Below the pieces are notes generated by a model. The model was not told the origin of the DNA. It worked only from the letters and a program-made list of their open reading frames with translations, and did no database searches. The translations under genes were made by a program, and so were the position numbers. From positions 28,478,523 through 28,542,522 of the forward strand of contig JABACO010000001.1 of NCBI GenBank assembly GCA_013339895.1: a DNA stretch of 64,000 nucleotides, given 5' to 3'. Below are positions 48,020 to 60,229 of the stretch, piece by piece. The number at the start of each line of letters is the position of its first letter. The first letter of the stretch is position 1. The DNA comes from Ephydatia muelleri (taxonomy: Eukaryota; Porifera; Demospongiae; Spongillida; Spongillidae).

Positions 48020-51000
48020 ACCTGCACATTTGACAAAAAAATGTGGTTACTGTTTTTGAATAACAGCAATTTTTAGAAAATTCAAATTTACACTCAGTGT
48101 TTAACATGTTGCAGGTAGGTGAAATAAATATTGATATTGTTGAAATGGTACGATTAATCAAGACCCTCTAAAAACAACCAGCTGAAATGTTAAACTGACG
48201 TGACTTCAGCTATGCCATAACCACTGATTAAGTCAAGGGAATTTCAAACTATAATTTTTATTTTTAAATTAGCCACTTGTCACGATGAAACATAAAAACC
48301 TTCATTAAGTGTTTGGTGTCAAATAGCAAAGCTAGCAGGTCATTCATATTTGGCACAATTGTGTAGTATTGGTCCTTGCAGAGTTTGGCATGTGATCAGA
48401 GTCAGATCACAGTTGCTTAGTACTATCAGATGAACATCACACTAGAGTTTTGGCAAGGTAAGAAAACAAAGGTACTCATTACTGTGGTATCAGTCGTGAG
48501 TGGGAAAGTTCCAAGAGAACAACAAAAACACTTCTTGCTTTCAAAAGGAGGTGTAGGGTGCCAAACTCCTTGGAGGTCAGATATGTATAGTTTGCCATGT
48601 GGCTGGATGTCACAACAAGTACAGCCCTTATGTAAAATATGTGCTTGTTGAGGTCATGTTCGATGTTATCATTTCAAATGTTAGGAATAGTAACAGCGGT
48701 GGAAGGTCCAGTCAATGCAATAGTGGAAACAAGGCAATATTGAATGGTGATTGACCCATTAGTAATGCAGCTGATCACATATCTGTATTGGCCACATTTC
48801 AAGGTTGGGCAACAGCGCTTGAAAGCGGCAGCGCCTTTTTGAATATGGTCTGCAAACAATGAGCTTTTGACAAACTGGAACAAACCACCAACACTGATTA
48901 CCGCTCAAGGTGAGGAATCAAAAGTTGTATGGTTGACTTTTGAGCATATCCCATATTGTGATGTAATGTACTCAACAGCTGTACTCGAGCTCATACACTG
49001 TAGTTCTTAATAGTCATTAGAGGCCATAAAGAGAGTTTCGTGTCTTGGCAAGGCATACTGGTATCAGAATGCATTTTGCATCTGACCAATTTAATGCATT
49101 GTATTGCTGCATTCCAATTTCACATACCACTCCAAAATTTCAAAAGTTCATTTCAATTCTTACAACAGCTGTTACTTTTAGTTATTCATTGCAATACCGA
49201 TGCAAATATTGTTCAGTTCATATATTGTGCAGTAGTAGTAAAATCAAGTTTTTGTAAAGTGATGAGAAGCGACGCGATAATGCAACAAAAGGTTTAGCAT
49301 TCCATTCAGAGAGAATGCTTCTCAACATATATGATAAACTTATTTCTTTGTGTATGATGCGATGTGTTTGTGTGTTGACTTGTGCTGTGTGAAGAATCAG
49401 TTGTGCTGATAATGCCCCTGGGTCATCGTGATGGTTGCTGTAGCAATTCCTTCACTTTTGATTGTATACAAGTATTGATCATATACAGTGTTTTGTTTGA
49501 CATGACAACAAAATGCAGTACTCACATGAAAAGGGGCAGCTCAAAACTCCACTGCTATCAATATCATTTTTATCATTCATAAAAACAGCAGCAATGACAC
49601 CATGGCTTTCCATACTTCATATATATCATGCAGATTTTTACATTTAAGCCAACCATGCCACCATCTAAACATAACAGAGCTCAACTGGCAGCATATGTTC
49701 AACAATCAATTCTTTGAGCATAACCCAAGGATGTATTGCACACATGATTATTCATCTTGAATGACAAAAAAAGGGCAATACATTTGTGTATTTAATATCT
49801 TCCGCTATGCATAGCAGAACACAATTTTGACAATGGTTGTTTTACACTGTCTTTTATAAACACAGGACATGAAAATACAAAAATAAAACTAAAAAAGGAA
49901 AATGTGTTGATTAAGCATACCTATGATGACTAGGCATAAGTCTGCATCAACAAAGCCATACCTAGCAACTTCTATTCTGCAAAACACAGTGCTGGTTCAG
50001 TGGGGGGTTTGATGGGATCATACAACAATCCTTGCCTAGACCTTGAACTGAGCATTGCAAAATTAAAACCTAATGGTGTCTTAAGGGCATTGAAAAGTAC
50101 AGTTAATAAAAAAATTCAGAGCCTTACAACTCCATGACAGATACTCCGATTCTCAGGAAGCAAAGTGTAAAGGACATTTTAGACTTCTAAAATTGAAATC
50201 TTGCATTAGGTCCCTTGTCACGGAAACCATTCGAATTAATGTATAACTTGGCAAATAACTCATGTCATCATTATAGCGACCAAACTGAAAGCACTCACAT
50301 CTCTCACCACATCTGCCAACTCCTTTCTAATTACACTTTTGGTAGGTCCTAATTGTGTTGCACAAATGTATACAGATGTGTTCTTCGTAAGCAGTTGATC
50401 TCTTTGGACGCCATGCTAATTCATATATGCATGTATACATATGCACACAACCATTATGAATGCTACATGACAGTATAAGGAAGAAACGCGTCAATCACAA
50501 CTTCATGATGCGTGCATGCATGCATGCTTGCATGCAATTCAAATGTGTGCTGCACTTGTGATCGTATAAGTACATGACATGGTGGTTTGTATTTCTTCTG
50601 AAAAACATTGGTCAGATAACTTCCTCTTCTTATTATGCCCCTCTTCCTCTACTACAGCATGTTTTTTATGCCAGTTCTCTCCATCTCCATGTGCTTTTTC
50701 CAGTTCATGATAATATAGTTTGTTACAACTGTATGTGTGAGGTAATGATGGATACACACAATGTGAGTACACCACAGTGCCACACCTGGGTTTGACTTCA
50801 ACATGTACATGGCTGGTTTACATGTATGTCACTGAATTGCATGTACGCCATGGTATTCAAAGTGATTCTTCGTAATAAACACAACACACAGACCTGCATC
50901 ACGCAGATGATTATATGGTTGTGTGAGAATGCATGTATATATGCACTTGGTGGTCAAATAGTTAAGACAGATTCATTAGCAACACCGATATACATGTAGG

Positions 51001-51830
51001 ATCAGTTACCAGTAAGATAGTCAGTCTTTACTTGGCAAAATATAGCTGTTGCATTGATAAAATTGCATATTTGGATAAAGTGTGCACTATTTTAAGACGT
51101 ATTTACTGATCTATCTACTATCTATGGTAGTAGGGTACCAAAGGAGAGATATGAATGCCAACACAATTACTCATACTAGTACAGTTGTATATGCACTGTG
51201 TCTTCAGACATGCGTTATTAAAGACTGACCCAAACAATGCATGTGTCTTAACAAATATCTTAAATGCAGGTGGAAGGGTTCGATGGTTCATTGGGATTAA
51301 GCACCATTGTTCAAAATTGTAATAGCAGTAAAATTGGTTTTGCTTCATTTAAGTTAATGTTTCCATTTCACATGGTGCTTTATTAGCTGCATCCATTTTG
51401 TAGGTACTGTCTATTTGCTGTGGGGTAATTTAACACTGCTCAATATTTTTAATTAATAGAGGCAAATGAAACCTGATGAGACTTAACAAAGTATACACCA
51501 ATTTGTCTACCATTATCACTTATTCATGGCTTGTGTATTATTAGTGTATGTCAACCCTCTTTATTTCTTGTACTTTAACTTGAGGAAATAAGTCACGTTC
51601 CCAGACCCAAGTATTATCAATAATGCTAATGAATTACACAGAAGATTGTTCTAGTGAGTATTATGATTTTATTGAGTTTAGTGTTGTTGTCCTATAAAAC
51701 TGATTTGTAGGAATCGCTACCTGATTACTTATTAAGAACAGAAAGCAAAAAGCAACAGGCTAAGTGGATTTACAAACAATGAATGAATTCTCATCCAGTT
51801 TTGAGAACAATGTCTGATGCTTCTATTCTT
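48020..51830. other. Unassigned stretch with a receptor scrap
   Basis: No gene recognised. Frames at 48430-48651 (plus) and 48674-48883 (minus) have no domain. A short stretch at 50370-50400 (CAGATGTGTTCTTCGTAAGC) matches the sequence just upstream of the paralog B membrane exon, so a further scrap of the receptor family is present. Confidence 0.35.
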
Positions 51831-51839
51831 TAATAAATA

Positions 51840-53974
51840 CATCCAAAATGTATGGACATTGGATGTGTTGAGAGTTGGTACAACAGATTCTTCTGGAACA
51901 AATGCACTGGAATAACCAGAAATGATTATATATTGGCCATCATTAGGTAGGCTGACAAGTCAACCAACTAATCTGACCCTCCAAGGTGAGTGTGGTAATA
52001 TATAGTGCAGATTTAAAATTATACAAGCATCTGGCCATTTGTTGGTTTGCATTGTCGTGTGGGATATTCATTCTGCACTAGCTGTAAGTACAGTGTACCA
52101 ATTATGAACCATGACATAATTAACCTTGAATTAATTGTGCTCAATTTGTTTGAGATAAGAATTTATCTTACCAACATGTCACACATTGCAAGTAGTGTAT
52201 GTTAAAGGCTGCAGTAAAGTAGCTGTGAGTTTTAAGCAATGTACATGTACATGTATGTACACTTTACACCTACTGTACAAATACATGATGTTGCTCCATG
52301 GGTCGGCCACCTGCTAGCAAAACATGGAATAGAATTTATCAATTGATCATCCGAAAGTGTTATTCTCAGTGCCTACTGTTGACTTACCCTCGAAGTGAAA
52401 CTATTTTGGCATACTATCTGGCTGAATTTGCTGTACAGTGTTGCATGAAATTATAATAGCTTGCATACTTGTGTTCAGAACTGTTTAAGTAATAAGCAAG
52501 GTTTATTCAATGGTGCTACAATGTGCATGCATGGTGACTCATCACTATGGAAGTATATAACCAATGTCGAAAATGGGCGGAGCCCAAGCTCAATATCTTT
52601 AGCTAGTCCCAGAATGACTATTAGTTTGTGTGCAGTGTGGTTTTTCTGCTAGGAATTCGACATGTCCAAATATTGCAGCTATTAAAGTTTAATCATATGG
52701 ATGGCAGTTATACAAGAGTACATTTGGGCACCTATCCAGTGGCATGTATATGATATTGATAGCTGATTTTCAGACTCCTGATTTCAGTGCAGATTGTTTT
52801 GGCTTTGATTATACTACGTGATTGTAATGGATGGCCAATACAGATATACGATAGCCAAAGAAAATTGCTACCTAATACTTTTGGAAGAACAAATAACCTC
52901 GTCCTATCTCAGCTGGAGAGTTTATTTAATTGAAGCAGTGATAGGTTTTGAAATGAGAATCTATACACATTTATTAAGAAGGTATGTTGGATAATATCAG
53001 TAGCTAGGTAGAGCCCCATTATGACACAACGACAGATGGCAATGCATAATCCATTCTCACAATTTAATCTGCATCATCAATGGTTTCTATTGGTGTATGT
53101 AATGTAAAGTCTGGGTTAGCAAAGAACATGCTCTGCATTTTCACAAAGTCACAAATTTACAAAAACTCCATCTTGTGTTTGACACCTAAGCATTTTGTAC
53201 CACTTCCAAGAATCCATTATGTATGTCGAAAGACAATGTACAATGTGAAGCTTCCAAACTTCTCCAGAAATCAGTCAGCAGTGTACCTGACACCTCTTGC
53301 TCTTGATTACCTCTCAGGTCATTTTGAAGCTCCAAGCAACTTCTCAGTAAATATATCCAACACCTCCAACACCACTTTCTTACTCTCCTGGGGAGCTCCA
53401 TTCTCTCTTGATATCACTGACTCTCCTAATATATCCTATTACACCCTGTGTGCCAATATCACCATATATGGATGTAAGAACATCTCCAGTGATCCAGACT
53501 GCACCTTCCCAAGGAGATGTACCTCATCAGTTGATTTCACTGACCCTTCAATAAATGGTACAAATGGAAGACAAAACAAGACCATAATGGATTATTGTGA
53601 TCCAATTCACTTCACATTCTTTGCTGTCAATAGAGCAGCCAAGGCCACATTGACCTACTTGATCAAAATGGAGTTAGTTTAGCATTTTTCTCCAATCGTT
53701 TTTTTTTTAATTTTCTTTCATTAATTTGTGTTTTACGTATTTAGTTGTCTTCCATTTATTGTTCTTAACTTTGATGCATTTATCAGAGTTCTTGTATTCT
53801 TGTAAATTGCTCAAGTCTCATGTACAGGGCCATATGCACTAATTATCTATTGCAGTTTAAAGCATCACATCAGTTGCCAATGTGTCTATGACTCCTATGG
53901 CTTCTTTAACACCATACAATTTTGCAATTAAGTGGTATGATTTGTTGTGCACATTTATGCAGATGTGTTCTTCA
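51840..53974 (+). pseudogene. Receptor paralog C: Ig tail and FN3 exon, cut off by a retrotransposon
   Basis: Near 51955-51989 the sequence encodes LTSQPTNLTLQ and a G|GTGAGTG donor, matching the end of the Ig exon of the intact gene. The rest of that domain is eroded. The FN3 exon at 53318-53680 is almost intact (acceptor CTCTCAG; APSNFSVNISNTSNTTFLLS; IYGCKNISSDPDCTF). Its end is altered: the canonical donor is lost and the frame runs to a stop at 53680. At 53959-53974 the segment that precedes the membrane exon in paralog B is cut by the LTR beginning at 53975. Confidence 0.65.
53318..53680 (+). CDS. Receptor paralog C: fibronectin III exon
   Basis: The domain is readable throughout. The conserved tryptophan, the tyrosine-containing strand SYYTLCANI and the three extra cysteines are present, close to the 3844-4209 exon. 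The donor seen in the intact gene (TCAG|GTTTGT) has become TTAGTTTAGC here, so splicing to a membrane exon is doubtful. Confidence 0.6.
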
Positions 53975-54084
53975 TGTAAGATAATTAACGCATGCGCGGA
54001 AGATCCCGCGCACACCCTTGATATATAATGTATATTTTTGTGGATATGATCAGTTCTGATACCTGTGAGACTGTTGCTCTTACA
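53975..54084 (+). repeat. 5' LTR, 110 bp
   Basis: Begins TGTAAG and ends CTTACA, a short inverted terminal pair with the usual TG...CA. It contains a TATA-like GATATATAATG near 54021. The primer-site-like TTGGCGTAGTCGGCA starts directly after it. Very short for an LTR; the boundary needs the 3' copy for proof. Confidence 0.55.
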
Positions 54085-54421
54085 TTGGCGTAGTCGGCAT
54101 TGACCTCTGACTTGTCTCCTCTGGCACTGGCTATGGCACAACGACCTGTGCTTCTGCCGGACCCCTTCGACGGCGAGAAGACGAGCTGGCCAGAATGGGA
54201 AACTCACTTCAAGCACGTCGCTGTTGTTAACGGATCATCCCCTACGGACGGCCGCAATGAATTTTAATGAGCGGTATTTCATTGAACTAATTAACAACTA
54301 ATTAACAGCCAATTAACAGAGTCACACATCTGTACTTCCCGCGGGATACATTTAACATGTCGAGCTCTCAAACCTGGTCATCGAACACTATATATAGTTG
54401 CGTTTTTGACGCCAAATCACA

Positions 54422-55081
54422 ATGCACAAAAGGATGGCTTTCCTAGACCTTGGATCGCTCATGTTCGGGCCTACAGACGATGTGATTCGGTTCTTCAGAA
54501 CCCGGAATCTTCTTGCAAGTTCAGTCCAGTGCACTAGGTAAGTCGTGTACATGTGCATGTGGGATGTGTGCATACTCCCTATAGTAATGTACATACTCCC
54601 TGTAGTGGTGTATATGTGTGTACATAAATCCCTGCCTGCAGTGATGTATTGTCTTGAACTTCAGTTTAAATGGTGGTTACACAGAGGGTACGTGGGTCTA
54701 CACATCTAGGGTAGAGTCACATGAATGGTATGGAGGGTTGGCAGAAGTGATTTATATAATGTTATGCCCTTTTTTTTTTCAGGTGCCAGAAACCCATGCT
54801 CGAGTGCACTCGAAGTGATGTGAGGGATGGAGTTGGATGGAAATGCTCATCCTGCTAAACATGCCGGTCTGTACGAGAGGGAAGTTTTTTTTGCAAAGTC
54901 CCAACTGACCCTTCAGACCTGGATAATGCTGCTCCATTTTTGGGCACGTCAGAACCCCGTGTCAGATACTGCAGAGTGTGCCAAGGTCGCTCTAAACATG
55001 TGGCGGGAGAGGTATGGGACCAGCAGTGAACAGGCATTTGACTCGATTATATTGGATATTAGCCTGCAGTATGTAGTTTGA
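54422..55081 (+). pseudogene. Merlin transposase N-terminal part
   Basis: A TATA-like element lies at about 54389. Exon 1 is 54422-54537 (MHKRMAFLDLGSL ... FFRTRNLLASS), donor AG|GTAAGT. Exon 2 starts at 54783 after a T-rich acceptor. A zinc ribbon (CTRC ... WKCSSC) follows, then a stop at 54856 where a lysine would be expected. After a frameshift in a T run come SFF-type and FAKSQLTLQTWIMLLHFWAR segments typical of IS1016/Merlin proteins. The catalytic DDE region is deleted. Confidence 0.75.
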
Positions 55082-55084
55082 CTT

Positions 55085-55655
55085 GTTAAACACGCTGTTT
55101 CTTTTAACACATATGTACATCACTGCATAGAGTTCTTTAAACTGTATTCCAATAGCTCCAATGCAGGGATTATATAACACACATGTGCATGACTACAGGG
55201 GGTACAGACATGACTACAGGGAGTAGATGACAAGGTTTAAGAGTGTTGTGTCATCTTAGATGACCAGGTTAGTGGTGTGTCAAGATGTGTGCATGTGTAG
55301 GTGGTGTGTGAGGATGTGCCTTAGTTTCAAGCCGCTATTCATGACATGCCAAAGGCCTGTGTGCATGTGTGTGTGTGTGCGTGTGTGTGTGTGTGCATGT
55401 GTGTGTGTGTGCATGTGTGTGTGAGTGTGGGAGATGTGTGTATCCAGGTCTGAGCTGAGCAGATACTGGCAGCGTTACCGGTACCGGTGACAGTAACTGT
55501 GAGGATGTGTACACACATACACATCACCTACACATGCGCACATCTTGACACAAAACATATTAACCCCCCCCCCCCCCTTAACGTCATTGAGTTTACATTA
55601 CTCAATATGCAGTGTAATCTGAATATTATATCAAAATAAAATCATTTTGTGAAAT
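55085..55655. other. Non-coding interior of the Merlin element
   Basis: Contains a TG-rich stretch at 55362-55440 and a C run at 55564-55577. Nothing coding is seen. Confidence 0.6.
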
Positions 55656-57029
55656 GTTTCCCGCGAAGTACAGATGTGTGACTCTGTTAATTGGCTGTTA
55701 ATTAGTTGTTAATTAGTTCAATGAAATACCGCTCATTAAAATTCGTTGGGGCCGTCCGTAGGGGATGATCCTTGTTAACAAATGGGAGAGTGCGGACGAA
55801 AAGTTGAAGTGGTTACGCGTTCGGTTGACAGGAAAAGCACTGGCTGCCTTTTCGCGGTGTTCTGAGGCTGTTAGAAACGATTATGGTGAGTGTATGAAGG
55901 CTCTGGCTAAACGTTTTAACCCCGACAGCAAGCGTGAGGTGTACGTCGCGGAGTTACATTCGAGAAACAGACGCAAAGAAGAGGACTGGGCTACCTATGC
56001 TGACATTTTGAAGGGGCTCGCTGACAAAGCGTACCCTGACCTCGAGGAGGCAGCGCGTGAGCGTTTGGCTCTGAACCAGTTCCTCGGCGAGCTCGACAAA
56101 CCACAGGTTGCATTTGGAGTTCGGCAGGGACGCCCGAAAAGCTTGGACGAGGCAGTTTCCCTGACAATAGAATTAGAGTCATATATTGGTGGTAGCCATG
56201 GTAAGCCAGCTCGAGTTAATTTTTCGCAGGTAGACGCGGAGTTACCCAATGCGAGTGCATCGACGACAGTAGCGGAGGAACAAGAACGCAGTGGAGTTCT
56301 AGCCGTCACACTACAGTCCATAAATGAAAGACTGCAGCGTCTGGAGCTGAGACTAAAGAACAGTGAGGCTATCACGGACAAAGGGAGCCTGTCACGCAAA
56401 AATTGAACCGGGCGAAAATTGTACCGGGCGGTACATTTTTGGTTACCAAATTTGTACCGCCCCGGTACACTTTTGGTCGCCAAAAGTGTACCGGCCTTGC
56501 CAAAAGTGTACCGCCCCGGTACAATTTGGTAACCAAAAGTGTACCGGTCTTGCCAAAAGTTTGCCGTGTTGAGCACTAACATTTTAATGGCTATGTTTTT
56601 ATAGCAGCGGGTCCTTGTACTAAACGCGCTGTTGTCCTTCACTTTTCGTCCAATAATAACTACTGTAGTTATAATGATCAGACGTTTACCAGAATCTGAT
56701 CAGCTGATAGCTGCGTTTGAATGAAGCTAAGCTGAACCATACTTCAAGTGTCTCTCCCAAATAGTAACACATGCAGTAGTACAACAAATGAGCACAGACA
56801 TAATCTATTGGTAGCATTTCAATGGCAGCTGTTCTTTATGGGCCGTCTGCAGCAACAGAACCGGCATTTGCTGATAAGCCGCGTGCTGGTTGGGATGTAA
56901 TAGAATCCACGTATGTACAGCAAAGTATACAGTTATCATTTCGCAGTCATGCATGAGTCATCCAGGTACTGCTAATACCACTCATCGCCAGTGCAATAAT
57001 TTCATTAATTCAGGGAGAATACACAATTG

Positions 57030-57587
57030 CTACATTCGCCTAACAGTTTCATAGTGGTTTGAAATGTTAATAAGGAAAATAGCCTCTTTGGAGTGTTCAG
57101 TGGCACTGATATCTTCAGAGACAGGAGAGAATTGCAGCCACTTGTACCTGTGTCCACATTTGCTGAATACAAATATAGGCGTTGCTAGCATGTACGCTGC
57201 TGCAAATATTTCCTGCTCAGTTGCCCATACAGATGGACTTTGCATGTCTGATCTCACTAAATAATCCTCCATACAATCGTTTGCTTCAAGATAGCAAGAT
57301 AAATCTTCAGCATTGTGTTGCATGTATGATTTTGTGATTACTCTGAGTTCATAATGATCTTCTTGTGATCCAGTTACCACATGTGCCAGGGCCCTAAAGA
57401 AGCAGTTACCATCACCTAGAATTCTTCCTGTGACAGCAGGCTGGTGGAAAGTGCTAAACGCACAGGATTCTGGTACATGACTGATGTTTCCTCTGACAAA
57501 CTTCATCCCAAGCATGTGGACACTTGCTTTTTTGCCAATCTTCACATACTGGCCAATACTTGATAGTAGTTTCACTTTCATTGTCAA
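57030..57587 (-). CDS. OTU-type cysteine protease domain of the Ginger element
   Basis: An uninterrupted frame. The catalytic block GRILGDGNCFFRALAHV gives Asp and Cys (D-G-N-C-F-F-R-A). A central WATEQEIFAAAYMLATPIFV follows, and the end INISNHYETV supplies the catalytic His, as in OTU deubiquitinases. It lies downstream of the integrase on the same strand and is probably the C-terminal exon of the same transcript. OTU or Ulp1 protease domains are known passengers of Ginger and related elements. The stretch 57590-57900 also looks coding but has frame breaks. Confidence 0.75.
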   Translation of the reverse strand: MTMKVKLLSSIGQYVKIGKKASVHMLGMKFVRGNISHVPESCAFSTFHQPAVTGRILGDGNCFFRALAHVVTGSQEDHYELRVITKSYMQHNAEDLSCYLEANDCMEDYLVRSDMQSPSVWATEQEIFAAAYMLATPIFVFSKCGHRYKWLQFSPVSEDISATEHSKEAIFLINISNHYETVRRM

Positions 57588-58023
57588 CTTGATCTACAAT
57601 AACATCCATGAGGTGTGAAGATTGTTCTTCATGTTCCATTAGCAAGTTGATGTCAAAGTTTCCTTACAAGTGAACACTTTTCTTGTAGACATCACCCACT
57701 GACAAAATGCATCCAAGTGTAATGGTGACATTAGAAAGTATGTACTTCCTAGCAAATGCAGTGACTTTAGAGTTATCCTGCACGATGTACACGATACATG
57801 AAGTAACTCTTGTGCTTTGACAATGCTGAATGATTTGTCCACGTATGAGTACAATTTTTTCTTAATTCTTCATACAAATCTTCATCAATGACAACAAAAC
57901 TACCTCCACATGTCTCTTGCAATGGAATTTCACCATATCAAATTATGTATTCTTTCCATAAAGAGACAGTTGTGTCCTGGCTAAGTGCAAATTCCCCTGC
58001 CTTAAAGTCTTGTAACATCTCCT

Positions 58024-60229
58024 TCATTTAAAAAGATAATAGATATATGTAATATCAATACCAGTATAACTTACAAACGCTTCATCATCTTCCTTAGAGT
58101 CATACAGCAATTCACATGCACCAGTCCTCCACAATCGCATAAGGTTTGATGAAAACAACTGCTCCCATAGTATGTCATGATCCAGTTTGTCTACTGCAAT
58201 CTCTTCTGATTGCTGTTTATCCAAATCTTTATTACAAACCTTTCCCTTTTCCACTTTATTCCTCACTTCACTACTCTCATCTGCTACTTGATACGGCTTA
58301 AGATGTGCACCATTTATCCTTTCAACAACACACTCTTCATTTCCCACTTGCGTTAGCCTATAAAATCCTTTCCCATGGATCTTCATTATCATGTAAGGAC
58401 CAACATACCGTGTTTCCAATTTACCTCCAGCCATCTTTTTAAGTACGAATTCACCTATTGAAAAAGAATTGGGTAGTGAATGCTTCCGGTCGTAAACATC
58501 TTTTTGCTTCTTCTGTGCTTTCTGAATAAGCATTTTTGCCATAGTGAGTGTTTTAAGAAGTTGCTCACTTAATCTCTCAATATCCGCTCCTCATGTAGCC
58601 TCATTATTGATTATGGGAGTTTCTTTGTCAATTTCAATATCTACTGGCATAAAGGCTCTGCGCCCAAACATCACCTCAAAAGGTGAAAATGAAGTTGACT
58701 CGTGGACGGATGTATTGTACGCATATACACAAGTGTCCAAAAAGACATCCCACATATCTTTCTTATCCATAATGAACTTTACCAACATGTTTTGGAGTGT
58801 CTGATTGAATCTTTCGTCAAGTCCATTACCCTAAATATGAAAACATATTTAATCTTGCAGGTGCTGTTAAACTATAGTAGAAAAAATTGATTAATGTAGT
58901 AAAGAAAACAAAGTAAAATAACAGTACAAGTTAAAATTGTGAAGCGTGCACTTAAGTACTGACTAACCTGTGGATGGTAAGGTGTAGTGTATATCCTTTT
59001 ACTCCTAAAGCCTTTGCCAATCTCATCTCAAGATCATTTCTAAATTCACTCCCATTGTCAGAGGTCAAAACCTTTGGAATTCCCATCCTCATAAAGATCT
59101 GATATGTGTGAGGCGATTTGCAATCATGTTAATGACACAATTTATACAGTAATACACCTTAAACAGCCCATTAGAAATGCTATCAGCATTTTACTAGGCA
59201 GAGGTACAGCTTCAACAATTTGGAAAAGTAGTCACTGATTGTTAAAATATACTGGTTCCCCTGGCATGAGGTAGGATTCACTGGGCCGATGAAATCAATC
59301 CCAATATGATACCATGGAGCCTTCACTGGTATTGGATGTAACTGTGGTGTTGAGATGACCATTTTTCTATTCACTCGTTGGCAGGCATCACATGAGCGAA
59401 TCTTTGAGAATAAACATAAAAGTGCATATGGAAGCTCCGAGTAGCAGCTTGGGCTATATTACAATTATACCCTCCCTCCTCTCCCCCCCCCCCCCCCCCC
59501 CCCCCCCCCGTCCATATTTGTTTCACACTAAATTAGCGTCTTTTTCACACATCAACCGTGGCTAGTGACATGACAGCATGTCCTTTAACCATCCCCTTAC
59601 TGCCTTACTGCTGAGCCCCAATCAGCTAGTCTCCTGCAGGTAGGTGCATGCTGTTCCTAACAGGCCAGCGCCCAAAGCTAAACTGCTTCGTACCTCAAGT
59701 CCCCGTCCCACACCCCCACACCCCCACATTAGGCATCGGTAATCCAAGAATGGTAATGCATATATTAACGTACCATTTCTTGTACATCTTTGACTATCCC
59801 ATTCCATTTGTAGCGTTCAGTGATTCTTTTAATTGTTCGCTTCAAACCCATATGTCCAGCAGTCGGATCATGATGGCATGCTGCTAAAATTTTTAGTTGC
59901 TCCTCTCGAGTTCTTACAAACCTCAATTCCAGTACCTGCAGTCACCATACAGTCATAAATTAATGCTGGAGGAACCTTAATTGTCTTCCTATACACTTAC
60001 GTGATCGTTCTTTTTCTTCTTTTGGACGTACAGAACACCATCTCGAACTACACACATCGCTGCCTTCCTTCAGTCTTCTGATTGCTCTTTTAAATATGTC
60101 GCTGGAACCGCTAGGGTATCTCGATTCTGTGAGGTAGAGAAAGACCGCATCGATAGTTTTGCCGCCATCATCATCAGCAACTGTGGTTGAATCGCTGAAC
60201 AAAATCTGGTTTTCATGACTTTCCTCCAT
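58024..60229 (-). pseudogene. Ginger1 integrase/transposase, frameshifted
   Basis: Exon 60001-60229 starts MEESHENQILFSDSTTVADD. Exon 59774-59935 carries the zinc-binding histidines (ACHHDPTAGHMGLKRT). The exon from 59401 carries the cysteines (RSCDACQRV) and the first catalytic Asp (HIGIDFIGPV). Then come TSDNGSEFRND with the second Asp, NGLDERFNQ with the Glu, and YAYNTSVHESTSFSPFEVMF. The GPY/F module reads RYVGPYMIMKIHGKGFYRL at about 58330-58410. Frameshifts lie near 60045, 59220 and 59010, and a stop near 58588. Introns are GT-AG. The gene is recently inactivated. Confidence 0.8.
59483..59509. repeat. Poly-C run (27 bp)
   Basis: Lies in an intron of the Ginger integrase gene, between the exons starting at 59935 and 59401. 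Confidence 0.9.

Larger units (their letters stand above)
54232..55771 (+). mobile_element. Merlin-type DNA transposon, internally deleted
   Basis: 1540 bp. TIRs of about 110 bp start GGATCATCCCCTACGGACGG and are near identical. The 8-bp target duplication TTGTTAAC lies at 54224-54231 and 55772-55779. Merlin elements make 8-9 bp duplications and are related to bacterial IS1016. The right half (55090-55650) is non-coding, with TG repeats and a C run. It interrupts gag of the gypsy element. Confidence 0.85.
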
